A stretch of 60,000 bases of DNA, taken from assembly GCF_964355755.1 (NCBI RefSeq), contig NC_092672.1, forward strand, positions 38,314,501-38,374,500, in the 5' to 3' direction. Positions 12,201-27,200 of this stretch are shown piece after piece (positions within the stretch are counted from its first letter, which is position 1; each line of letters starts with the position of its first letter). Source of the DNA: Antedon mediterranea (Eukaryota > Echinodermata > Crinoidea > Comatulida > Antedonidae). The position numbers and the translations under genes are program-made. The notes beneath the pieces are model-generated. The model did not search any database and had not been told where the DNA came from. It worked only from the letters and a program-made list of their open reading frames with translations.

Positions 12201-15200
12201 CATGTGACATTGTTGGGTCACACATGATACACACAAAACTATATTATAGAATTTGTCTAGATACAGTAAGCAAACGTTGTTGTAAATAAGATTAATCTTT
12301 CTGCCTAAATTGTCCTCCAAAAATAAAATTAGTCATGGTGGATTTGTGTATTAATATGAAAACGTAAATTGAGGATGTGAAAACAGATGACAAATGAGTT
12401 TATCCTTGGTCTAATTCAAACTACTACTACTGCCCACATGAAACATTGTCAACTAGATTCAAATCGTACTTCACTTATATTAATCATAGTAGTAATGTGA
12501 TCTTAAACGAATGCACGCTATTGGAAATCAAGAAAAATTTAATTTTAAACAAGATTTATCAGGGAAATGTGTACCAAAATAAAGTCATTAATATTTATCA
12601 CAAGTCTGAATATAAAGACTATATTTTTTATTATAAAAGCAGAAGATGATTGGAAATTGTTATTTTCAAGGAACAAACTATTATTAAATTCTTATCATTG
12701 TTGTTGTATGATTTATTGATTTTTTTTACATAAAATAAAATCTTTAGTTTACATACATTTCTTTAATTTATTTTTTTATAAAAATGAACCCATTGTTATA
12801 AACACACGAAAAGTGTTTCTGACAGCTGAGAAGATTGTAGATGGCCCTTAGGACAGATACAAAATAATGAACTGAGCATGTTTGTGCCTGTAAGCAAGAC
12901 ACATGTGTTAGTGTCCCTAGGATTCTAGCCACGTATCTGACATGGTTTCCCAACACCAAGCCTAGTTTTACTTCTATTAAAATTTACTGGATTTGTTTTC
13001 ACGCTGCTGCTCTAGCCCGCTACGTCACACGAGATGACTCATTCATTAGATGAAATCAAGCAGCTTTATAGTACTACACTTTGACATTTTTGTTAAAATG
13101 GAAACTCCACTATAATTTATTGGTACCACCTGTTGAATCCAAAAACGGCTGAGAAAAGAGTCTAACGACAAATCCCAAAGCATTCTGGTATTTATGAGTC
13201 CCATGATATAATTCGCTGTCAGATAATCATTGAATTATTATCAAAACAGTCCATTGAAGTTTTTGTTTGTAATAGGATACTTGAAGTATCTAGGCGTGAT
13301 GAAGTGACCCCCAGACTTGACCTTAGCAATAACAATAAGCGAGCAGCGTTTTTTGTAAGAAATATTCTTGTTTACTTTAAGTTTACTTTACACTATCAAA
13401 CTAGTTTGACAAAAAAGAAAGTGCCCAAATATGGTAGTGATATGACATCATCATATTCATATATGGGCACATTATATTTGATTGTCACATAATGTTTGAT
13501 AGTGTAATCAACATTTAAAAGTTTGATACAGGATATAAAGTGTGAAAACAGATACAGGATATAAAGTGTAGTCTGAAAAACAGTGAGGAGGAAGCAATTA
13601 GGATTCAATATTTAAAACTTTATTTGTTTATCTCCATGAGTTGTTCAGGTTTAGAGTTTGTTTATAATTCTTCCATTGGCAATTGTAACGGGTCATTCCA
13701 TCCGGTTAGAATACAGGAAGGAAAAGATTATGTATTTCAATGCTAAGATATATAAAAGCTTATGTAAACAATGAAAGGCATTTACCTGTAATAATATAAA
13801 CAACTTTGAGTTTTTACGAGAAAAGGTAGTAATTATAAAAAATGAAAGACGTAAAGAAAGACGGAGAATTAAGAAAGGATATGTTACAGGTTTGTTGTCG
13901 TCAGTTTAGTTTGACAATGAGAAATTTAAACCCTCATTTCCAGTAGATTTGTCTGATGATATAGCATTTATTGAGTTTGTTTTATTTGACTTCTAAATTA
14001 TCTTATCTTTATATTTTATTCTCTATTTTTAGGCCAAATTAAGACTGGAAATGCAGAATGAAAAAATGAAGATGTCCAATCAGAAAGAACTTGAAGCAAA
14101 AGATGAAGAAGTTGAAAGTATGAGGGCAAGTTGTCAGAATAAGGTAAGTTTGATAGGTGGTTGTGATGATGGCAAAAGATGAAGAAGTTGAAAGTATGAG
14201 GGCAAGTTGTCAGAATAAGGTAAGTTTGATAGGTGGTTGTTGTGATGATGTAGCTATATAGTAAATGTTTTTGTATTGTGCTGTAGTGCATATAAGATCT
14301 ACTAGGGCTTGTAGCACTTAAGAAGGCCAATTTACACAGACGAGTGGTAACGGTAATAAAAATGTTTTTCCGTATGACCATTTACACACGTCGAGCAGAA
14401 GGGCGCTCAGGATAGACACAGATTCAATGTTAGACAAGCTACGCAGTTTTCCACTTACCGTTACCGCTCGTCTGCGTAAATTGGCCTTAAGATGTATTAG
14501 ATCTTGTAATGTAACACCTATAAGATATATTAGATCTTGTCGATGGATAAAACTAGTAAAGTTGGGGAAGATGTCTATTCTTTATTCTTACTGATGTCAT
14601 GGTGATAATGGTTCATGGTGATGTTGGTGCCTATGGTAACATCATTGGTGATGATGGTACACAGTGGTTCATACCAATTGTGATTACCACAGTATTTCTC
14701 ATTGTTTTTATTATTATTCTAGTTAAAACAACTTGAGGTTCAAATTGAAGAGGAATATTCTGAACGGCAGAAAGCCATTCGAGATAAACGAGACCTAGAA
14801 CAAAAACTGACAGAATTACGCGACAAGTCATCTCAAGGAGACAAAGATGTTGAACGTCGACTGCGTAAGGATCTTAAGAAGACTAAAGCATTGTTAAGTG
14901 ATGCTCAAACAGTGTTAGACAAACAGCAGACATCAGCTAGTACTAGTGCTAAGATCAAACAACTTAAGAATGAGGTATTTTCATCGGTTGCTTCTTATTA
15001 ACCTTTGTTATAATGTTCATGTACCAGTCCTCCTGAAATTTTGATATAGAGAACAGCCATCTTTAAACCATTACATTTTGATTGCATATGCTTTGTAGTA
15101 ACTTTTAAATTTAAAAAAAAATAAACAAAAGCCTTGTTAGTAATTCCTTTTACAAAGTTTGTGGTACTGAAAAGAACTGTTGAGTTTCTTGACCTTTTGA

Positions 15201-18200
15201 TTGTCCTCAGGAGTGAGAATATAGAAAGTCCATGAAACTGGGAATATAAGGAAAATATTTATTTCACCACCTAAACAAACAAAAAAAATGTTTTAATTCC
15301 ATAGACTAGAAGTTAGCATCATACATTATTACTTTACAAGTTACTTTTTATGAGTTATTGTATGTTAATATCAATTAACCTGCAGTTGACTTAAAACATG
15401 AATGTTTCATTTTAGCTGGAAGACACGCAATACACTGTCATCTCAGCTGTGAAAGCTCGTCAAAGTATCGAGACAGAACTTGCCGATATTCAGTCCCAAC
15501 TTGACGATGCCTTACGGGCGAAATCTGAAGTAAGTCTCGATTTTCGATGCTGACTCGAAATGAATAGCTCGAGGCAATAACATATACATGATCATTTTAT
15601 TTAATAATTGTTGCTACTAGACACGTTAGCTTTGAGCAAGAACATTTACCAAGAATTATTAGTGTGATTAATTCTGATGTTAATTCCGCAAGTTGAATTA
15701 TTAGAATAAATAATAGATTATTGTAAATTATGTAATTCAATATTGCAATATATAATTAACCTTTTAAAGATTGTAATATATAAAATCTATTTGCTATGTA
15801 TGGTAATACAAATTTCAATTACAGACAGTACTGTATTTACAATACAGGAAACTTTTACCTTTATACATAAAAAGTTTTATATATTTAAAATTTTACTGGT
15901 CTGTTTTGAAGAGATCTAACTCCTTGAATTACTCACTGTCCCTATCTGAGCAGTTACAAGTAAATCTTTTGCAAGCCGTTTTAGCAGCTCGTAAATGACC
16001 ATTTGTTTACACCTACTGGTCTGTTTAAATGAGAGCTAACGCCTTAAACTACTCACTGTCCCTATCCGAGCAGTTACGATTAAATCTTTGAGTTTCAGCA
16101 AGTTGTTAGCTGCATGTCTAATATGCCTAATGATTCATGGTTTAAGTGTTTTGATTAATTGTGTTTATTTTTAGTCTGAAGAGAAAGTATCTCGTTTAAA
16201 TCGTGAGAACAATGAGTTGCAGTCAAGAATTGATGACCAAGATGAAGATTTTAATGAACTTCTAAAGAAACATAAATCCTTCGTATTCCAGGTATTAGAT
16301 TAATTCCTATTTTATGTTTATTGTGTATAAAGCTCTGTCTACACTATTAAACTAGTTTGACAAAAGAAGTGTGATGTGCCAAAATATGGTAGTGATATAC
16401 CCAAATATGTTAGTGATATGACGTCATGTCCATATATGGGCACACCACATAAAGTTTGATAGTGTAGACAGAGCTTTATATTGCAAATTCTGTTTTATGT
16501 GACTTAAACTTGACTTTTTTTATTAATAAAATAAATATTAATTTATGATTCGTTTCAGGCATCAAACGATCATGCTAAAATATCAGAAAATTTGCAGCAG
16601 ATTTCAGATTTAACGGAGCAAAAGCAACAGCTAGAGGAGAAGGTAAACACAAACAAACAAAACCATTGCCCAAATACCTGTGTATGTATTGTTGTCCCCT
16701 CTGTTATGGCACCCTCTTTTTCACCCAAACTACTGTTTAAAAAATGTTTTCGACTACACAAAATTATTGTTTCTAATGGATTCAAGTTTTGTCCCCCTGT
16801 TTTATTCATCCTCTATCACCCAACATACTACTTGAACATATTTTCTTCTGTGACTATCCGGCAATATAATGTTGTGTCCATCACATGGAACTGTGTCTCA
16901 AGCATGAATAAGAATATACAGTAGTTAATGTATGTACAGGTGACATATTACTTTTTAATTACGTACACGCTTCTCACAAAATGTTTTTTGCAAGCTGTTT
17001 TATAAGATTTACAGTTTGCCCTTGACTTTACCTTGACCTTACCTTGACCTTAATCTTTTCCTCATTCCATTATCACTATTATTAATTATCCAACAAAATG
17101 AAACTTTTTGTAAATATCAATTACTTTACGTAGCGAACTGTACTTAAAGATGTATTGTCCACCTGGAAACAAAAAATTCTTAAACATTTTTTTTTAATAT
17201 GCTATTTTAATGTCACCTAATATTTATCCAAAAATGTATTTACCTAAAAAAACTGTAATTTAGAGCAAAAAATATTTTTGTTGTTGAATTTATCCGTTTA
17301 TTTTGTCATTTTATAAGTAAAATATTATTGTTTTTGTTTTTTTTTTCTATGGAAATTATTAAGTTTGTTAAAACTACAAAATAGCCTATTCAAAGTGTCA
17401 TTTTATTAATCTTCATTTTTCATATTTTTGGGGGACAATACATTTTTAAATTTAAATTTTTAAAATTTCGTTTTTTTCAAGTAATGAATCGCTGTATGTA
17501 TATTGCAATAATTACCAAACTGTATATCCAATAGTATTAAAGACACCACTTTAATTACTGTCATCATTCTATAGAATGAATGAAATTTAAATTATGAATA
17601 CATTTATAAACATTAAAAAAAAGTGTGACATAGGTGTAGTTACATCACACAAGTAGGTCAGTAGACACATTATGAGCATGATTTACAGTAAAGCGTGGTT
17701 CCCACTAGCGACGCAACACAAGGACGTAACGCAAGTGAATTGACCAATCACAAGTGAATAAGCCATCGCTAACTGTCTATTCGCTTGTCATTGGTTAAAA
17801 CGCTTGCGTTGCGTTTACGTCCTTGCGTTACGTTCTAGTGGGAACCAAGCTTAAGTATAGAAGTTAAAAAAAGACCTTTCATATCTAGAGCACCCATACA
17901 AATAAATACACTACGGTGTCGACATACAAATGTGTGTCTGTCGTAAAAATTGGATGAGAATCGTAATTTCCTATGTGAATTAATAAATGTTATATCTGTG
18001 ATATGTACCCTACTAGATGCAGGTGTAGTGCCGGATGGACTCATTTATTGAATGTCACACAGTTTGTTCCAGCTATTTTTATCTTGACAGCACTCCAAGA
18101 ATGTGTTAATATAATCATATTGTTCCTACGCCATGATTATAAATAGTTTAAAGTAGGGACTTAAGGGAATATGATTTTAATGACAATATCAGGAATCTAA

Positions 18201-21200
18201 TGGCAAAGGATTTTTGAATTATCAAAATTCTAGTTTTTATTTCAAAGAGAAGGAAATGTTTGAGCTTTAAAGCAATTATATTTCAGTTTATAATACAATC
18301 GTCCTGCCACCCAGGCATCTAAATTGCCATGGTGTACAAACTTAGTTCCTAGTCTCCAGTATTCCACCTGGGTATGAGATGGATAAAAAATATGAACCCT
18401 AAATTGTCTCCCCTCCAGATTCTAAATGTATCTGGATGGTAGATTGTCTCAACATTCATGATTCTACATAGACTCTTGGGATATTAATAAAGTTAATTTC
18501 AATATCAATGTATGCCCCGTAATTAACGTACGGATGCCAAAGGAATTGCTTTATTGGAAGTTGTCGCGACACTGATAGGAAAAAAAAGTAAAATGTTAGA
18601 AGTTACTAATTTCAAATATTACAATAGTTCTCTGATTCTCTGACTAACCTGGTGTTCACAGGCGCGGATTCAGGCTAAACTGGCTTTAGCCCTCCTAAAA
18701 TTTACCAGCCATGTCCTTTTGTAAATAAATCGTTAAATTCTTTTAAGGCTGCAATTGAGAAACATTGGGCTGACCACCCATTAAAATTTGTGCCATATGT
18801 AAAAACATTAATTTCATCAAGGGGCCTATAAGCACTGTATGCTTGGCTTCTATACCCAGGATATCCTGGGAATCACAAGTACACTATTTTTATCATTATG
18901 AAATATTTAGGCCCACCTACCACTATCCTATAATGCTGGATCCGCCCCTGGTTCATACCTCTAATAATACAATAGTTCTCCGATGACTAACCTGGTTTTC
19001 TTACCTCTAGACCACTAAGTTTCCACCGATGACTAACCTGATTTTCTTACCTCTAGACCACTAAGTTTCCACTGATTGCTAAGGTCTGAGGAAGCAGTGC
19101 TGTAACAACATAAATTTATTAATTATAATCAGACAAGCAGCTTGTAGGACACCAAGCTATAGTGGTGTGTTTACATAGACACTCATATTATTATAAATCA
19201 GTCACATCAATGTACATGTAACAATGATTTATAAAACTTCAATTTATAGTTTTATCTTAAGTTACTTATTGCATTACTCGCTTTGATTTCTGTTTAGGTT
19301 ATTGAACTTAGTAATAAAGTGGAGTACATGGGGCAGACGATGGTAGAGAAGAATTTGGTGACGAGGCTGGAGGCTAGGATACGAGATCTGGAAGCTAAGC
19401 TGGATTTGGAACAGAGTACAAGGCAGAGGAATGATGTAAGATTTGATTAATTCAATAAATATATTCACTCTCTTTCATATGCATAATATATTTGGGTAAG
19501 CTCTGCATAGTATATCAATTGACTTAAGCTCTGTCTGTACTATCAAACTTTTTTTTTTTAAATGCGCCCATATATGGACATGATGATGTCATATCACTAC
19601 CATATTTTATCACATCACATCACACTTTTATTATCAAACTAGTTTGATAATGTAGACAGAGCTTAAGTTAGTGCATAGAGATATTAATATCTCTATGGTT
19701 AGTATAGTTAATATGGCTTGGAATTGGTTGGGAAGGTTATATACTGCGCCTTCAAATAAATAATTCAATTCTAACAAATTTCCTTAAAGAAAAGCAAGTC
19801 TTGCTTAGAATCTGGCCGTGGCTTAATATTGTAAGCTTACCGATTATAGCACATAAAACATGTAATATATCATTCGAATTACACCATTCTTAATTGCATT
19901 TCCATGTTGAATGTATCTATGTAATGTGCATGATTACTAGGTATATCAACTGTATTATATAACCATTTTTATTCAGCCAACAGCCAAGGGTTATTCCATT
20001 TTATAAGCAGGGTACAATCACCACAGCATGGATTTGTGACTAAGTAAATAAAATATACATCTAGGTCAGGTCAACCTATTTTTAGATCTTCTCAATATAC
20101 TGTATACCCGTTACATATGGTTTTTATGTTTAGAGTTCTTGTCTTTCTAAATGAAACAAATAATATTTATTATCATAAAATTCCAATTTTATTCATACTG
20201 AACACTTACAGCACACTATCAACTATAAATATACCAGATTTTAATTTTAATAGTATCTTATCTTCTTGCAAATTAACCAATCTCAAAAACTTAATTATTA
20301 TACTTTTTATTTCAATAAAACAGTAATGTAGCCACAAAAAATAAAGTGGTGCGGTTTTCCAAAGAAATTGGAACAATCTGTGTTCAAGCCACTGAGTTGT
20401 CAAAGGCCTCCGTGAAAAGAGGTCAGGTTGATACCTTACCAACCATGGTGGTGGCTACGGCCCTTATAAAAATTCACATCTAAAAAAGTCATCACAAATG
20501 GGGCCAGATTGAATGAAATTTTTACAATCAATAAATATATTACCACAAACAGACAAGAAACCTTAAAAAAAGAATTAAAAACATTGATAAAAGATTCAAA
20601 TTATTTTTGGAAGTGTTTTTTTAAAAAAGTAATTGGTTAAAAAAGTGTATAGCAATATTTAGAACATCATGTACTATATGTTGTCATGTGACCAGATTAA
20701 AAATAATAATATAAACAACCTTTTCTAAAATCTTCCTATTGTATTTATTTTAAATTATGCTTTAAAAAAAAAATTTAATTCACAATATGGTTTACATACC
20801 AGTAAAACCAATGATTATAATTAGACATGATAATACATTAACTTATAATAAGCATAACTTACATAATAATTACAATTTACATAATACCAACATGTTGTTA
20901 CCTCACATACATTTTCAATACCTGGAATTACCCAATTCATTAAAAAAAATTGTTATTATAAATAAATTAATGAATTTAAAATCATAAATAAATTTAATTG
21001 CCATGGTCACGCTGTGTACAATCATGCTTAATTAAGATTCTATCTTTTAATATCCATACCATGTTTTATATTCTATTGTCCGTAGAATATCACTGTTTAC
21101 GAAAGCTTGTCTAAACACTATACCTGATTCACGGTGAATGTTGTTAAAGCAGATAGCTTCTATATTAAATCATTCTACCACGCTAGTCCATGCTAACTTT

Positions 21201-24200
21201 ATTCAAAGTCGTGGAAAATAAATGTATTACTGAAATCCCTGAAATCTATTCACATTAATGTAATATTGAAATTAATGTATATTGATATGAAATATTGCAT
21301 ATGAAATATTGGAAATAGAGCTCTTAAAACAAAAGTTACGTGCTTGAAAAACAATTTCTTGTGGATTTTATGTATCGTTCAGGATGTATAAAGAAAGAAA
21401 ACCTGCTATAGGCCTTTTGACGTTAACATTAATGTTATTACCAAAATAATGTTATAACCAAAGTAATGATGTATTCTGAAATCAACATGGATTGCATTCG
21501 TTTAAGATTAAATGTTCCAACATTTTAATGTAGCTTCTTCAATTTTTATGACAAGTACAAATGAGGATATAAACGTAGAATTCACAACGTAACGATTTGC
21601 ATTTTGTTTATCATCCATTAAACTTACATTGAACACCATTCATAGTTATTCTTCTATAATTCTTCATAATTCTATACATTCCCAAAAGGTTGCTTTATGT
21701 TATAATAAAAATGTGTTTTTATTATATCAGGCCCAAATGGAAAGATTGAAAGAAAATCTTGAGCTGGTAACATCAGAGAAGGAACAGAAGACCCATAAAG
21801 ATCAAAGAAATCAAGATGCTATGAAGCGACTACAGAAAGAGCTAAGAGAACTTAGAGAGCAATACTCAGAAATACAACGAAAGGAGGTTGATGCCACTAA
21901 GAAGAAACACGAGTTTGTAAGTTTACCTGTCTGTTTTTTGGAGTTTGATAAATTGGAAAAACAATCTAGAGGTTAAAAAAATATACATTTTACCTTCTCT
22001 ATTTTGCCAGACCAAGATATCTTGTATTCTTTAAACTAAGACTTTGGGACCTTCAGGATACATATATTACACTTGTTTATTTTTCTTTTCACTTGTAGGA
22101 GGTTGATGTACAGAATTTAGAAGAAACAAATGAACGATTACAATCAGATCTGAAGTTGGCTTTTAAGCGAATAAAAGATTTACAAAGTGCGTTAGAAGAT
22201 GATATAGGAAGTGATAGTGAACTAGATAGGTGAGTGATATAATGTACAGTATGTGTTGTGATTACAGGAAAAACTGTCAATTGATGTTGTCAAAGAAGCT
22301 TTATAGATATTAGGAGTATTTTAGTATATTGAAACAGCATTGCAGCTTCATGACATCAGTGATTATGTGCTAATGTTCATCGCACAATTTTGTAGTTTTT
22401 GAAGTTATTCCCTTCTAAAAAAAAATCACAGCAAACAAAAATTACAATCCTGGTTTCCAGTTGACATTTTTTCCTTTAAATTATAGTTTTTTCTGGGTAC
22501 AAAAAAATAATTTTTTTATTTGATTGTTTTTCATTTTTTATTTCATACACATCAAACAGCAAGCAACTTGCCAATAGTACAGGATGGATAAACTCTTTTC
22601 ACATTATTTTTTCAATATCTTAAACTCTTGCCACATTTTGTTTAAAAATTTGTAAATTGAAAATCTGTCACCAGATAGTGTTACCTGCTTCATCATGTGA
22701 CTAGATTGAGTATTTCCGTAATTAAAGTAATTCTACCTGTTAGAGGAAGATGGCATTTGAATCTACCATGATTATCTAGCCTTTACGCAGCTATTGTTTT
22801 TACCATCAAACGTGGCATCATCATCTTAATGCGTCATTTAGCTATAAGCTTTAAAACTGTGGACTGTTTTCCTTGACGACACATTTAAATTGATTGAATG
22901 AGATGTGTCAGGAGAGCTGTGTGTATCCATCCATTAACCAGTCATTCATGTTGTATTGATTACAACATTCACTTCCAAGATCAAGCCACTATGCACAACT
23001 CGAGTCACGGTATATCATGTGTTCACTTATCGTCGTTCATGGCTGTTACAACACATATATTCATATTTATTAATTATTATTTTGTTAATACCAGGGAAAA
23101 ATGAGCTTACTCTTTCCGAGTCATACATTATCAATCAATGTGTTTTGTTGTGGTTCCCTGCGAGACAAGTTTTTAACTTCTAGAAGGGATCCATGATAAT
23201 AATGACTACCAATTACTGTTTTATCTATGTTCACTTTAATATCTTTTTTCTATTTTGTATATGTTCATTCATTATTATCTAAATAAATGTTATCTGAATC
23301 TGAAATCATTTTACTGTTTTGTCATGTAGTGTCTACAGACATTACATGTTATGTGTATGTAGACATCTATGATCACAAGTTTATTTAAATTCTGTAAACG
23401 ATTTCCAAGCCCTTAAATAAATATAATGCGTGAGTATTATTTGTTGAGTGGCTGACATCGTGTAGTTTATCCATGTCTGCACATTATTTCCCTTTACAAC
23501 CTCACGTCACATATTTCAACTGTACATGATCCATATTGTATTAAGCTATAATTGTGTAAATATACTAAATTGATTAAGTAAATATACATTTGAATAATAT
23601 TTTCATTGAAATTCGATCAAAAGCCGTTAAAACAAGTGAATGTTTCAACCAATATTTCAGAATAACATACGTTAGATTAATGTCTACATATCATAAATAC
23701 ATTTGAATCTAACTGAATATGGTTAGTTAGTGTTAGTTAGTGTCAGTTAGTGTTAGTTAGTGTTAGTTATTTATAGCATCATTGGTATCATACTAAATAC
23801 ACATCAGTTATGTTTGTCTAACAACATGCTAGGTCTTGTACTTAACTGAGATATTCCGCCAATATTTTCTTAACACAATTTTATTTAGTATTCTCCACTG
23901 TCATGTGTTTTGGTGACACATACAAATCTAAATCCTTTCAGGTTCTCTGCAGTAACTATGCAGTAGTAGTTATAATTTATCATGATTATAAACTAAGGGT
24001 CTGTTCAGACCTACAGAGTTTTTGTATTCTCTGCAGTGACACTGCAGTAGTCGTTATAATAATAATAATAATATTTATTCAGCATTTCATCATCAAGCAC
24101 AATCTTGCCAGGAGCAAGCAATAGACATAGGCCTGAACAGAATTAACTGCTCTTGCTCCAACTATCAAACCTCCATGATCAAACTAGTTTGACAATATTG

Positions 24201-27200
24201 TGCCCATATGGTAGTGATGACATCACATAAAGTTTGATAGTGTAGACAGAGCTTTAGTCTCAGTTGATGCTTAAAGAGTTGAGTAGAAAGAGTTGTGAGT
24301 TACTTGCACTAAGTCTGGGCTGAAACCTGGACAGGATTTGATGGCAAGTACAGTTAATGACCAATATACAGCTCTGCAATTTTGAGTTCAACACCCAAGT
24401 GCTTATAAAACCACACAGCATATTTAATAACAATTGATTACAAAAACATACATCATTAAAAGATATAATATGTATGAAACTATCACCAGAATGACTCCAT
24501 ATTGAAGGGAAAAAAAATCTTAACAAAATTGAAATTTACAAGATGTGTTATTTTTATTTAAGTTTTTCTTGTTTTATTCCTGGCTGGTATTTGAACATAA
24601 TATATTCTTCAATCAAATTAATTGAAATGTAAAACAAGCCAAACAGTTGTTGGGTTTGCTAAGTGTAAGTAATTAATTATTATGGTAAACCTAGCTAATC
24701 TTCTCTATTTTTCTGTGTCCTACTTTCAGATTATTTTATCTTTTCTCTGCACGCAATCGTAGATGTTTGTCTGATTTCTTGTTTATGGATTCCAATAAAA
24801 TATGTAATGTAAATATAAAGTCATTCATTTATAGCTACTGTTTTTAGAGTGAATCCTGGTTTAATATTTGCTTTGGATGAGTTAAAATATTAAAATGAAT
24901 GTACATTGATACATCAGTGGAAAAAATGTTCATATATAGCATTCATAGAAATTATGTTGCCTCTGAGATATATATACAAAAACAGATAAATAAAAAATTA
25001 AGGCTCTGTATCAAACTTTATGCGACAAAAAAATGTGATGATGTGTTCATATCACTACCATATTTAAGCAAACCACTACCATATTTGGGCACATGACACT
25101 TTTTTCGTTTTATAGTGTGGACAAAGCTTAATAAAAACAATTACAAAGTGTCACATCACTCTTGTACAGTATACAAGAATGGCAGCTGCAGGAGAAAGCT
25201 GTTATATAAATTATATGTTTGGGCTTCATTTTTTTAAACTGAATAGTAAACTACTTTTATTGAAACCAGTAAACCACTTAGTCATCTCTATTTATAGATT
25301 TTAATTTTGTCGATATCCACCAGATGGCAATGTATGTAAAAAAAATTTTTTTTTATAAATTTTTTGGTGACATCCATGTACGTCACGTTTCTGCTATTTT
25401 TAGGCATGTAAATATTGTTTTGTGAGGTAGATTTGATAGGTAAAATAATTTTGTTGATTATCAAGGTAAATGATAATGAGTGTAATGTATACATAGATTT
25501 GAGAAGGCATGTCATAATAAGGATGTGGGGTTTGATGAATGAATGAGTAGGTGGATGTTAGTCGTGAGTATGGGGATGGTGATTTGGTGTAATTCATCTT
25601 TTAATTTGGAAATTCACATCCATAGTCATAACAAAGAGAACAAAAATAATAAGTCCAAATATATAAATATGAAAATAAATACTACATATCGCAAATATCA
25701 TCATCATCATCTTCCTATACTGTGCAGAACCTTATTTGAATATAGTTGCACTATAGTTGCACTATACACTAAACATGAAGGCAAATAGTACATAGCAAAA
25801 TGTATAGTAGTTCATTCCAAGATTATCAAAATGAACATTTTTACAGTATCATTTTTTTATTTATTTATTCAATTCAATTCAAAAAGACAAAACAAATATA
25901 AAAGGCAAGGAAAGACCAAACAGGCGCTAAACACCTATGCTAGTTGGTCAACCCAGAACAGAGCACAGAAATAAACCAAAAAAAATAATACATTCTACAA
26001 TTAAAGCATCATAAAGCGATCAACTACACACATTTTTAATATCAAAATTATTTAAAAATACATATTGAGATAATTTATCCATTTGTAGCTGCAATTGCTA
26101 CACCAGGATTGTACCAGTACCCGTAGTAATAATTCCTTAATATCACATTGATATTTCAAACATTGCTACACCAGGATTGTACCAGTACCCGTAGTAACAA
26201 TTCCTTAATATCACATTGATATTTCAAACATTGCTACACCAGGATGGTACCAGTACCCGTAGTAACAATTCCTTAATATCACATTGATATTTCAAACATT
26301 GCTACACCAGGATGGTACCAGTACCCGTAGTAATAATTCCTTAATATCACATTGATATTTCAAACATTGCTACACCAGGATTGTACCACTACCCGTAGTA
26401 ACAATTCCTTAATATCACATTGATATTTCAAACATTGCTACACCAGGATTGTACCAGTACCCGTAGTAACAATTCCTTAATATCACATTGATATTTCAAA
26501 CATTGCTACACCAGGATTGTACCACTACCCGTAGTAACAATTCCTTAATATCACATTGATATTTCAAACATTGCTACACCAGGATTGTACCAGTACCCGT
26601 AGTAACAATTCCTTAATATCACATTGATATTTCAAACATTGCTACACCAGGATTGTACCAGTACCCGTAGTAACAATTCCTTAATATCACATTGATATTT
26701 CAAACATTGCTACACCAGGATTGTACCAGTACCCGTAGTAATAATTCCTTAATATCACATTGATATTTCAAACAATTTTATTTATATTGATTGCCTATGA
26801 CTTGTGTGAATTCTTTGTAAATTCTTTTATTATTGATATATTTGATATTTCTTAAATAATTTATATAATCTATTTTTTACTTGTTTTTTTAGTTCTAAAC
26901 ATGTTAAACTTGTGTTAGAGAAAAGATATTAGTTTAATTGTTGTTTTTTGGAGTTTCTAATTGTGTTATATTATTTATATTTTATTTGTTTTGTTTTGAG
27001 GAGCCTATTCACCACAAGCTTTGCTTTCTTTTAGGCTCCTCCACTTTATATTTATATATTTGTAAAGTGAAATAAATAAATGAAATGAAATATTTGCATA
27101 GCTGTTTAACTTCTAATATTACCCAGACCAAATTCACTCATAGACTAAATCCCCAAAAGATTACTCCGGCATAAATTACTGATCGTTGCAAACCCCAAAT

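Noticed and set aside
26093-26775. CRISPR-like regular repeat array
   Set aside because: There are no unique spacers: the whole 68-bp unit repeats. The genome is eukaryotic.
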